Shown here one piece after another: positions 1 through 5,339 of a stretch of 5,339 nucleotides of DNA. The notes under the pieces are model-generated. The model worked only from the letters and a program-made list of their open reading frames with translations. It ran no database searches and was not told the origin of the DNA. Position 1 is the stretch's first letter. Each line of letters starts with the position of its first letter. The translations under genes were made by a program, and so were the position numbers. The DNA comes from an uncultured Clostridia bacterium (GTDB lineage Bacteria; Bacillota; Clostridia; Oscillospirales; Ruminococcaceae): contig CAMEPN010000153.1 of assembly GCA_945931735.1 (NCBI GenBank), forward strand, positions 1-5,339. The letters are read 5' to 3'.

Positions 1-17
1 TTTTCGGGAGCCTATCC

Positions 18-46
18 ATTATATCACGTCGCTTCGCGTTTGTCAA
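18..46 (-). promoter_or_regulatory. Leftward sigma-A promoter, copy 1 (nearest the unseen gene)
   Basis: Read on the minus strand, TTGACA (46-41) is followed by a 17-bp spacer and TATAAT (23-18). A TGA directly before the -10 makes it an extended -10 promoter. Both hexamers match the consensus exactly. The expected start is around position 11, leaving only about 10 transcribed bases in the window. Upstream of the -35 (about 47-80) are A-tracts on the minus strand, as in an UP element. The target gene lies to the left of position 1. Confidence 0.88.
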
Positions 47-120
47 GGGGTTTTCTGAAAAAACTCAATTTTTCTTCAACCCGACTCGCTTAATTCGCCG
101 TGATTTTGGAAAGCTTATCT

Positions 121-149
121 ATTATATCACATCGTTCCTTTTTTGTCAA
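121..149 (-). promoter_or_regulatory. Leftward sigma-A promoter, copy 2
   Basis: On the minus strand TTGACA (149-144), a 17-bp spacer and TATAAT (126-121) again match the consensus exactly, with TGA before the -10. The stretch upstream of the -35 (about 150-190) is the most AT-rich of the three, with runs of A and T resembling an UP element. The expected start is near position 114, at the shared AGCT. Confidence 0.88.
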
Positions 150-222
150 GAGCTATTCAAAGTTTTTTCAAAAAATTTTGATGTTATATAACCGCTTATC
201 CTCTGTATCGGACAGCTTTTGT

Positions 223-251
223 ATTATATCACTATTTTCGCGCTTTGTCAA
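223..251 (-). promoter_or_regulatory. Leftward sigma-A promoter, copy 3 (most distal)
   Basis: On the minus strand TTGACA (251-246), a 17-bp spacer and TATAAT (228-223) match the consensus exactly, with TGA before the -10. A-tracts lie upstream at about 252-290. The expected start is near position 216, again at an AGCT shared with copy 2. Its transcript would run through copies 2 and 1. Confidence 0.87.
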
Positions 252-372
252 CACTTTTTCGCTAAATTTTTTATCTTCGTCAAAATCCTCTGTTCTTAAC
301 AATAATGCCCCCGCCGCCATAAGCAATTTGCACAAAGCGCCGGCGATATTATCCCCCATATTCCCATAAATA
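252..372. other. Intergenic stretch with no supported feature
   Basis: Between the distal leftward promoter and the rightward MATE promoter I see only AT-rich sequence followed by a short GC-rich patch (about 306-350). A minus-strand open frame starting near 359 runs leftward through the promoter cores, but it has no clear ribosome site and no recognisable protein family, so I do not call it a gene. The divergent arrangement leaves about 120 bp where a regulator could bind both sides, but no clear operator is visible. Confidence 0.5.
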
Positions 373-401
373 TTGACACTTTGGCAGTATTGTGGTAAAC
401 T
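373..401 (+). promoter_or_regulatory. Probable sigma-A promoter of the MATE gene
   Basis: A perfect TTGACA (373-378) is followed by a 17-bp spacer and TAAACT (396-401), which matches the -10 consensus at four of six positions. A TGG just before it supplies the extended -10 TG. The start would fall near 408, giving a leader of roughly 28 bases. The weaker -10 suggests lower output than the three leftward promoters. Confidence 0.72.
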
Positions 402-435
402 GAAATGGTGCATTTAATAAAAAGGAAGTAACTAA

Positions 436-1803
436 ATGAACGAACAGACAAAACCCGCCGAAAACAAGCTCGGCGTAATGCCGATAAAAAAGCTTGTTGT
501 AACAATGGCGCTGCCGCTGATAATCTCCAACCTTGTACAGGCGTTATACAATATAGTAGACAGCATATTCGTCGCGCAGATAAACGAAAATGCAACCAAA
601 GCAATATCGCTCGCGTTCCCGATACAGCTCCTCATGCTTGCCGTATCAATCGGCACGGGCGTCGGTATGTCCAGCCTTATGTCGCGAAAGCTGGGCGAAA
701 AGGACTTCAAGGACGCGGAGATCGCCGCAAATCAGGGCTTTTTCCTTGCGATGTGCAGCTACGCGGTATTTCTTATATTCGGGCTGTTTTTCTCGGAAAT
801 ATTCTTTGCCTCCGCTGCGGAGAACGCCGAGCTTGCCGACATGGGCATATCCTACCTGCGCATAGTGACCTGCTTCAGCTTCGGGTTATTCATACAGATA
901 AACTGCGAGCGCATAATGCAGGGCACCGGCAACGCGCTGTGGTCGATGATATTGCAGCTTGTCGGCGCGGTCATCAACATCATACTTGACCCGATACTAA
1001 TTTTCGGGTGGCTGGGTCTGCCCGCAATGGGAGTTGTCGGCGCGGCTGTCGCAACGGTCACGGGACAGATAATCGCCGCCGCCTTTGCGGTTGTGATAAT
1101 TTTCCGCAGGGTCAGGGAGGTAAGGATAAATTTCCGCGCAATGAAGCCGCACGGGAGAATGATACTGAACATTTATAAAGTCGGACTGCCCTCTATAATA
1201 ATGCAGTCGCTCAACTCGTTTATCCTTACGATAACCAACGCGATACTGCTCCCTGTTTCGGAGCTTAACGTCTGGATACTCGGGGTGTATTTCAAAATTC
1301 AGAGCTTCGTGTGTATGCCCGTTTTCGGGCTTAATAATGGGATAATCCCCGTCATTGCGTACAATTTCGGCGCGCGCCGCAGAAAGCGCATAACCGAAAC
1401 GATGCGTTTTTCGCTCGTTATCGCGACATCAATAATGGTGCTCGGGACGCTCCTGCTGTGCCTTTGCCCGCATTTGCTGCTGTCGATGTTCAACCCCTCT
1501 CCCGAAACGGCGGAAGCGGCGGCGCGCGCGTTTAGGATAATCGCGTCGAGCTTTGTTTTCTCGGGCGTTTCCATTCTTTTCAGCGCAGTGTTCCAAGCGC
1601 TTGGAAAAGGCTTCATGTCGCTCATTATTTCGGTGATAAGGCAGGCGGCGGTGCTTCTTCCCGTGCTCATTATCCTGCTTTACGCCGCGGGCGCGGACAG
1701 CATTTGGTATGCATATCCCGTCGCAGAGATCACCGCCTGCATTCTGTCGGTGATTTTTATGATGTATGAGTATAAGAAGCTCGTTTCCGTTATTCCCGAA
1801 TAA
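436..1803 (+). CDS. MATE-family multidrug/cation efflux transporter
   Basis: This 455-residue integral membrane protein is a complete MATE (MOP superfamily) transporter, the usual length for the family. Members export organic cations, drugs or other small molecules in exchange for Na+ or H+; the substrate here cannot be read from sequence. The N-terminal half shows the typical TM1 segment YNIVDSIFVAQI (38-49), the loop SRKLGEKD (83-90), and QGTGNALWSMILQLVGAVIN (162-181) leading into LDPILIFGW (184-192) and a GVVGAAVAT stretch. The C-terminal half repeats the pattern with MPVFGLNNGIIPVIAYNFGA (294-313) and FQALGKGFMS (386-395). About twelve hydrophobic segments fit the family. The layout resembles MepA-like members, but subfamily assignment is inference. 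The ATG is preceded by AGGAAG (423-428) at 7 bases and by an in-frame TAA at 433-435, so the start is firm. It is a single-gene unit with its own promoter and terminator. Confidence 0.95.
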   Translation: MNEQTKPAENKLGVMPIKKLVVTMALPLIISNLVQALYNIVDSIFVAQINENATKAISLAFPIQLLMLAVSIGTGVGMSSLMSRKLGEKDFKDAEIAANQGFFLAMCSYAVFLIFGLFFSEIFFASAAENAELADMGISYLRIVTCFSFGLFIQINCERIMQGTGNALWSMILQLVGAVINIILDPILIFGWLGLPAMGVVGAAVATVTGQIIAAAFAVVIIFRRVREVRINFRAMKPHGRMILNIYKVGLPSIIMQSLNSFILTITNAILLPVSELNVWILGVYFKIQSFVCMPVFGLNNGIIPVIAYNFGARRRKRITETMRFSLVIATSIMVLGTLLLCLCPHLLLSMFNPSPETAEAAARAFRIIASSFVFSGVSILFSAVFQALGKGFMSLIISVIRQAAVLLPVLIILLYAAGADSIWYAYPVAEITACILSVIFMMYEYKKLVSVIPE

Positions 1804-1809
1804 GATCAT

Positions 1810-1839
1810 GCCGCACGGTAAAATGCCGCGCGGCTTTTT
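1810..1839 (+). terminator. Intrinsic terminator after the MATE gene
   Basis: The left arm GCCGCACGGT (1810-1819) pairs with the right arm GCCGCGCGGC (1825-1834) across a 5-base AAAAT loop. The stem has ten positions with one A-C mismatch and one U-G pair at the loop end. Five T residues follow (1835-1839), and a second T-run comes a few bases later (1843-1847). It begins six bases after the stop codon and isolates the MATE gene from the downstream operon. Confidence 0.9.
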
Positions 1840-1840
1840 C

Positions 1841-1871
1841 CTGTTTTTATCCAGCAACAATGGTAAAACAG
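1841..1871. repeat. Imperfect inverted repeat between the two transcription units
   Basis: CTGTTTT (1841-1847) is inverted as AAAACAG (1865-1871), with an inner CCA/TGG pair (1851-1853 and 1861-1863) around a 7-base centre. It could be a weak hairpin, part of the terminator region, or a protein-binding dyad about 75 bp upstream of the next promoter. AT-rich DNA gives such repeats by chance, so its function is uncertain. Confidence 0.35.
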
Positions 1872-1923
1872 CACAAAAAATGTAATCGTTTTTATTTATT
1901 TCGCCGTATTTGATGTTTACCTA

Positions 1924-1952
1924 TGGAATTTCACGCGTATTAGTGATATTAT
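1924..1952 (+). promoter_or_regulatory. Probable extended -10 promoter for the adaptor-permease operon
   Basis: TATTAT (1947-1952) matches the -10 consensus at five of six positions and is preceded by TGA, the same extended -10 context seen in the three leftward promoters. The -35 position at 17 bp spacing (TGGAAT, 1924-1929) is poor, so the promoter may rely on the extended -10 or on an activator. An alternative pairing is TTTACC (1916-1921) with TATTAG (1938-1943) at 16 bp. A 13-bp odd palindrome, ATATTA-T-TAATAT (1946-1958), overlaps the -10 and the start region and could be an operator. Confidence 0.5.
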
Positions 1953-2000
1953 TAATATGTGGGATTATGCCCGCGCAGATAAAACAAATGAGGTAAATAA

Positions 2001-2990
2001 ATGAAATTCAAGCTGATAAAAGCGGCAGTGTCCGCCGCACTCGTCCTGTCCATGACAGGCTGCTATTTCTTCCCCGCAGAGGAGGAGCTTCTCGAACCGC
2101 CGACCGTAGCCGTCGAGGACGTGGCATATTCCACCTACACCGCGAGAATAAAGACCATTGAGGACAAAATAACCGCCTCGGGCTATGTGACCTCGAAGCA
2201 TGAATACGAGGCCTCCTTCCCCGAAAGCGGCGGTACCATAAAGAAAATTTATGTCACCCCGGGACAGTTCGTCGAAGAGGGCGAGCTGCTCGCCGAGCTT
2301 GACACGGGCGACCTCGAATACCTGACCGAGCAGCAGCGGCTCATCGTCCGGAAAGCCGCTCTCACCGCAAATTCGAGCCAGTCCGCAATGCTCGACTACG
2401 AAATGGAGCAGAACACGCTCAAGGAATACGAGCGCCGCCTTGCGAACTCCCGCCTGTATGCGGAAATGTCGGGGCAGGTGTGCTTTACAGAGAGCCTTAA
2501 GCCCGGCTCCTCCGTCACTGCGTACAAGACGATCGTAAAGATAGTCGACCCCGAAAACCTGTTCATAAAATACACCTCGAACAGCCTTAAGGCATTCCGT
2601 CTTAACGCCGAGGTAACAATAACCGTGGGCGGCGAGGATTACCCGGGTTATGTTTCCAAAACGCCTACCGACGTCATCGAGGGGCTTTACGACGAATACC
2701 CCGCCCTCGCCGAGGACACCGAAAGCATATTCTGCGAGTTCACCGACGGGCTGCCAAGTTTTCTGACCATAGGAACGGTCGCGGATATTTCCGCAGTTTC
2801 CGCGGTGCATGAAAACGCGGTAGTTATCTCGAAAAATCTCGTAAAAACCGACGGCGACCGCACCTATGTCACTATCCTCGACGAAAACGAAAACAAAAAG
2901 GAAGTCGACGTTGTGACGGGAATACAGAACGCGACCGAAATTGAGATAGTTTCGGGCTTGAACGCGGGCGACAAGGTCGTCGTAAGATAA
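2001..2990 (+). CDS. Lipoprotein membrane-fusion/adaptor protein of an ABC efflux system (HlyD/MacA/YknX-like)
   Basis: This 329-residue protein is predicted to be exported and lipid-anchored on the outer face of the membrane, where it would partner the permease encoded next. Residues 1-20 form a lipoprotein signal peptide ending in the lipobox MTGC, with Cys21 as the modified residue. A beta strand near 50-75 leads into the first lipoyl-like half (GGTIKKIYVTPGQFVEEGEL, 77-96). A short helical hairpin follows (about 105-150), then the second lipoyl half (about 152-183, including SGQV and LKPGSSV), a beta-barrel region (about 185-265) and a C-terminal membrane-proximal domain ending in GLNAGDKVVVR. 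This domain order is that of RND/MacA-type adaptors. The hairpin is short, so it is unlikely to reach an outer-membrane channel, which fits a single-membrane cell. GAGGT (1990-1994) lies 6 bases before the ATG, and an in-frame TAA abuts the start. Only 13 bases separate it from the permease, so co-expression is expected. The cargo is unknown. Confidence 0.87.
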   Translation: MKFKLIKAAVSAALVLSMTGCYFFPAEEELLEPPTVAVEDVAYSTYTARIKTIEDKITASGYVTSKHEYEASFPESGGTIKKIYVTPGQFVEEGELLAELDTGDLEYLTEQQRLIVRKAALTANSSQSAMLDYEMEQNTLKEYERRLANSRLYAEMSGQVCFTESLKPGSSVTAYKTIVKIVDPENLFIKYTSNSLKAFRLNAEVTITVGGEDYPGYVSKTPTDVIEGLYDEYPALAEDTESIFCEFTDGLPSFLTIGTVADISAVSAVHENAVVISKNLVKTDGDRTYVTILDENENKKEVDVVTGIQNATEIEIVSGLNAGDKVVVR

Positions 2991-2991
2991 C

Positions 2992-2997
2992 GGAGGT
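2992..2997 (+). promoter_or_regulatory. Ribosome binding site that fixes the TTG start of the permease
   Basis: GGAGGT (2992-2997) is a near-perfect anti-16S match, placed two bases after the adaptor stop codon. The GGAGG core ends seven bases before the TTG at 3004, which is ideal spacing. The next in-frame ATG (3028) is directly abutted by AGGAAG with no spacer, so it is a poor start. An in-frame TAA at 2983-2985 rules out any start further upstream. Confidence 0.85.
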
Positions 2998-3003
2998 ATT
3001 GCA

Positions 3004-5339
3004 TTGTTAACACTTCTTTTCAGGAAGATGCGCAATACCCGCTGGATGATATTGTGCCTTTTTATCGGATTTCTGATGGCGGCGGGCATGATGAGCGCCG
3101 TCCCCATCTATATGGACGCTTCGCTTCAGCGCATACTTATAAAGGATATGCAGGAGTATCAGCAGGAAACGGGGCTGTACCCGGGCGAATACGACGTGTC
3201 GAAAAGCCTCCAGCTCCGCGCCTCATATGAGGAGAGAATGAGCGCGGTAGAAAACATGACCGCCCTCACCGCCGAGCGCACCTCGCAGCTCAGAATGCCG
3301 TTCCAGAATGACAAGATGATGGTGCGCGACGACTTCCAGTATATCCTCGGCGGAGCAAAAACCACCCGCACAAAAATGATCGGCATGACAAACATCGCCG
3401 ACCATATCACCCTGACCGAGGGCAGAATGTTCTCGGACGCTCGCGCCGCCGACGGCAGCTTCGAGGTCATCTGCAACGCCGAAGCCGCAAAAACGCTCGA
3501 CGTCGTCTGCGGAGGAACGTATTCCATACAGAACAGCTTTTACAGCAAGACCGATCCGCTCTCGGTAACTGTCGTGGGAATATTCGAGCAGTCGAGCGAA
3601 ACCGACTCCTACTGGTCGGAAACCATGGATCAGTACATAAATGCGTTCTTCATGGATTACGACCTCTTTCTGAGCGATTATCTCGACACCGGAGTAACAA
3701 TGCTCTCCGAGGTGGACTGCCGCTACTGCTTCGATTATCAGAACATGGATCTGAATAACCTTGATTCCGTGACCGATTGCCTCGCGCAGGACAAGGAGAT
3801 ATACTCCGCGAACGGCTTCACGTTCCGCATGGGCGTTTACGATATCCTCACGGAATACGCAGTCCGCGCCGACAACCTCAAGCAGATGCTGTGGGTGCTC
3901 CAGATACCCTCGATAGTTATGCTCGCGTTCTACCTCTTCATGGTGTCGCAGCTCAACGTCGAGCAGGAAAAGAACGAGATCGCCGTTTTCAAAAGCCGCG
4001 GTGCTTCCTCAAAGCAGATATTCGCTATCTACGCTATGGAAACAGGCGTTCTCGGTCTGGCGACCCTTATAATTGCGCCGTTTATCGGTCTTCTGCTGTG
4101 TAATTTCCTCGGCGTGTCCAACGGCTTCCTTGAGTTCGTCAACCGAACGGGGCTTGCCGCAAAGCTCTCCCTCGACGCAGTGCTGTACGCGCTGCTTGCG
4201 GTGGTCATCTTCTTCGTGACGACAATGCTCCCGATAATCCCCGCGTCAAAGCTGACTATCGTAAAGTATAAGCAGAGCAAGGCGCGCGTCGTAAAAATGT
4301 CCCTGTGGGAAAAGCTCTGCGTGGATATACTCCTGCTCGGCGGCTCCCTTGCGTGGTATTTCTACGCCGCAAATTCGATAAACCGCCTTTTCGAGGACGG
4401 CAGCTATGTGTCCGACGGGACGATAAACCCGCTCTACTTCGTGTTCTCGTCCATGTTCATAATGGGCGCGGGACTGCTGTTCATAAGGCTTTATCCCTAC
4501 TTATTGAAGCTTGTCTATTTCATCGGAAAGCGCTTCTGGAGCGTGCCGCAGTATGTCGCGATAACCTCCGTCGCCCGCTCGCAGGGCGGCAGGGAGCGCT
4601 TCCTTATGCTGTTCCTCGTGCTTACGTTCGGTCTGGGGATATTCTCCGCGAACACCGCCCGCGCGATAAACGACAGCAAGTCCGACCGCATATATTACTC
4701 CACCGGAACGGACGTTGTTATAGACGCATTCTGGCGCATGGAATCGAACGACGACGACTCGGGCTACGCCGAGCTTGACTTCTCGCAGTTCGAGGGGCTG
4801 AGCGGCGTCGAGTCCGCGACAAAGGTGCTTAAAACCGACGTCAACCTTGCGATAGGCGGTCAGCGGCAGCAGGCGGAAGCGGGTCTGATGGCAGTCGAGC
4901 CGGGCAAATTCGCCAATACCGCGTGGTTCAGAAACGACCTGCTCCCGATACATTGGTGGAATTACCTCTCCGCCCTCGTCGAGTGCAAATCGGGCGTGCT
5001 GGCGAGCCGCTCGCTCGAGGAAAAGGGCGTTCAGCTCGGCGACACCGTGACAGTAAGATGGGGCGGAAACGACAATATCGAGCTGACCGTCATCGCGTTC
5101 GTGGATTACTGGCCGTCGCTTGACCCGACGGAAACAGTCGTGCTTAACGAGCGGACGGGCGAAACGGAAACCAAGGACTTCCTCGTCGCGAATTACAATT
5201 ATATCCGAAAACTCATCGACACCGAACCTTATCAAATATGGCTGAAACTCGAGGACGGCGCGTCGAGCGAGCAGCTCTACAACGATATCACCGAAAAGAA
5301 TATCAAGGTGCAGAATATAACCGACTCCTCGCAGCTTCT
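3004..5339 (+). CDS. FtsX/MacB-like ABC transporter permease, 3' end beyond the window
   Basis: This large membrane subunit would form an ABC system with the preceding adaptor; 778 codons are present and the frame is open at the window edge. From the TTG start, the N-terminal LTLLFRKMRNTRW leads into TM1 (about 14-36). A first extracytoplasmic domain (about 37-294) resembles the MacB periplasmic core. A TM block follows at about 296-318, 345-370 and 390-412. Between its first two helices lies the cytoplasmic loop EIAVFKSRGASSKQIF (325-340), the characteristic FtsX-domain signature that contacts the ATPase. Further segments lie at about 439-456, 477-506 and 533-550, before a second extracytoplasmic domain (from about 555) with GVLASRSLEEKGVQLGDTV (664-682), typical of MacB-core domains. 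A second FtsX TM block should follow beyond the window, as in roughly 1000-residue two-domain permeases. Such proteins move lipids, lipoproteins or peptides, or transmit mechanical signals; the substrate is unknown. No ATP-binding motifs are present, so the ATPase must be separate. Five cysteines in the first ectodomain are unusual. Confidence 0.9.
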   Translation, partial: MLTLLFRKMRNTRWMILCLFIGFLMAAGMMSAVPIYMDASLQRILIKDMQEYQQETGLYPGEYDVSKSLQLRASYEERMSAVENMTALTAERTSQLRMPFQNDKMMVRDDFQYILGGAKTTRTKMIGMTNIADHITLTEGRMFSDARAADGSFEVICNAEAAKTLDVVCGGTYSIQNSFYSKTDPLSVTVVGIFEQSSETDSYWSETMDQYINAFFMDYDLFLSDYLDTGVTMLSEVDCRYCFDYQNMDLNNLDSVTDCLAQDKEIYSANGFTFRMGVYDILTEYAVRADNLKQMLWVLQIPSIVMLAFYLFMVSQLNVEQEKNEIAVFKSRGASSKQIFAIYAMETGVLGLATLIIAPFIGLLLCNFLGVSNGFLEFVNRTGLAAKLSLDAVLYALLAVVIFFVTTMLPIIPASKLTIVKYKQSKARVVKMSLWEKLCVDILLLGGSLAWYFYAANSINRLFEDGSYVSDGTINPLYFVFSSMFIMGAGLLFIRLYPYLLKLVYFIGKRFWSVPQYVAITSVARSQGGRERFLMLFLVLTFGLGIFSANTARAINDSKSDRIYYSTGTDVVIDAFWRMESNDDDSGYAELDFSQFEGLSGVESATKVLKTDVNLAIGGQRQQAEAGLMAVEPGKFANTAWFRNDLLPIHWWNYLSALVECKSGVLASRSLEEKGVQLGDTVTVRWGGNDNIELTVIAFVDYWPSLDPTETVVLNERTGETETKDFLVANYNYIRKLIDTEPYQIWLKLEDGASSEQLYNDITEKNIKVQNITDSSQL

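Larger units (their letters stand above)
1..251 (-). repeat. Three degenerate tandem units of about 102-103 bp, each carrying a leftward promoter
   Basis: The conserved core (ATTATATCAC on the plus strand, then TTTGTCAA) recurs with its first base at 18, 121 and 223, giving a period of 103 and then 102 bp. Similarity is concentrated in the promoter core, in an AT-rich tract upstream of each -35, and in about 15 bases downstream of each -10. There an A/G-GCT followed by CC is shared at the expected transcription start. The sequence between cores has diverged almost completely, so this is either an old duplication or repeated selection for the same promoter at a fixed spacing. No convincing GC stem with a T-run lies between units on the minus strand, so the three starts should feed one leftward transcript rather than separate small RNAs. 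No coding sequence is supported here. Confidence 0.8.

Noticed and set aside
18..222. Separate small RNAs, one per repeat unit
   Set aside because: No GC-rich stem followed by a T-run ends any unit on the minus strand, so one shared leftward transcript is simpler.
1..251. The three repeats as a CRISPR array or an iteron-type origin
   Set aside because: The repeats are too far apart and too degenerate outside the promoter hexamers, and the conserved core is fully explained as sigma-A promoters.
168..413. A minus-strand open frame whose stretch from about 359 leftward looks mildly protein-like (MGDNIAGALCKLL...)
   Set aside because: No convincing ribosome site, no family recognised, and the frame runs straight through the third promoter core. 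It could be a gene relic but cannot be supported.
1299..1860. Minus-strand open frames over the 3' part of the MATE gene and its terminator
   Set aside because: They are shadows of the MATE reading frame, and one crosses the terminator hairpin; the products are rich in Arg and His with no domain.
1965..3107. A 380-codon open frame on the minus strand opposite the adaptor gene
   Set aside because: It is antisense to a well-supported lipoprotein adaptor with its own ribosome site, has a composition expected from complementing GC-rich codons, and shows no recognisable family.
3777..4103. A plus-strand frame of 108 codons inside the permease
   Set aside because: It is out of frame within the FtsX domain, lacks a ribosome site, and shows no family; the permease frame is uninterrupted here.
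4501..5235. A 244-codon open frame on the minus strand opposite the permease
   Set aside because: It lies wholly within the permease reading frame, which shows clear FtsX/MacB features; the antisense product resembles no family.

Overview
The window looks like a chromosomal stretch from a low-to-mid GC Firmicute, most likely a gut-type Clostridia (Oscillospiraceae/Ruminococcaceae-like). This is inferred from sigma-A promoters with TGn extended -10 boxes, strong AGGAGG-type ribosome sites, a lipoprotein adaptor of monoderm type, and heavy use of ATA and CGC codons. No marker gene fixes the species.

Layout. Positions 1-251 are non-coding and hold three tandem, consensus-perfect sigma-A promoters (TTGACA, 17-bp spacer, TATAAT) on the minus strand. 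They are spaced 102-103 bp apart and fire leftward out of the window, into a gene that is not visible; a stable-RNA operon is a reasonable guess. Positions 252-372 hold nothing I can support. A plus-strand promoter (373-401) then drives a complete MATE-family efflux transporter gene (436-1803), which is closed by a clear intrinsic terminator (1810-1839).

A second rightward transcription unit starts after an AT-rich gap with a probable extended -10 promoter near 1947-1952. It encodes a small lipoprotein membrane-fusion/adaptor protein of the HlyD/MacA/YknX type (2001-2990). Thirteen bases later, from a TTG start with an excellent ribosome site, comes a large FtsX/MacB-like ABC permease (3004 to the window end, cut at 778 codons). 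Together they look like the adaptor and membrane subunits of a MacB-type (type VII) ABC system. The ATPase is not in the window and is expected downstream.

The two transport units are separated by a terminator and appear to be independently transcribed. I see no mobile element, CRISPR array, tRNA or rRNA gene. The most unusual element is the triple promoter array; the protein-coding part belongs to known families.
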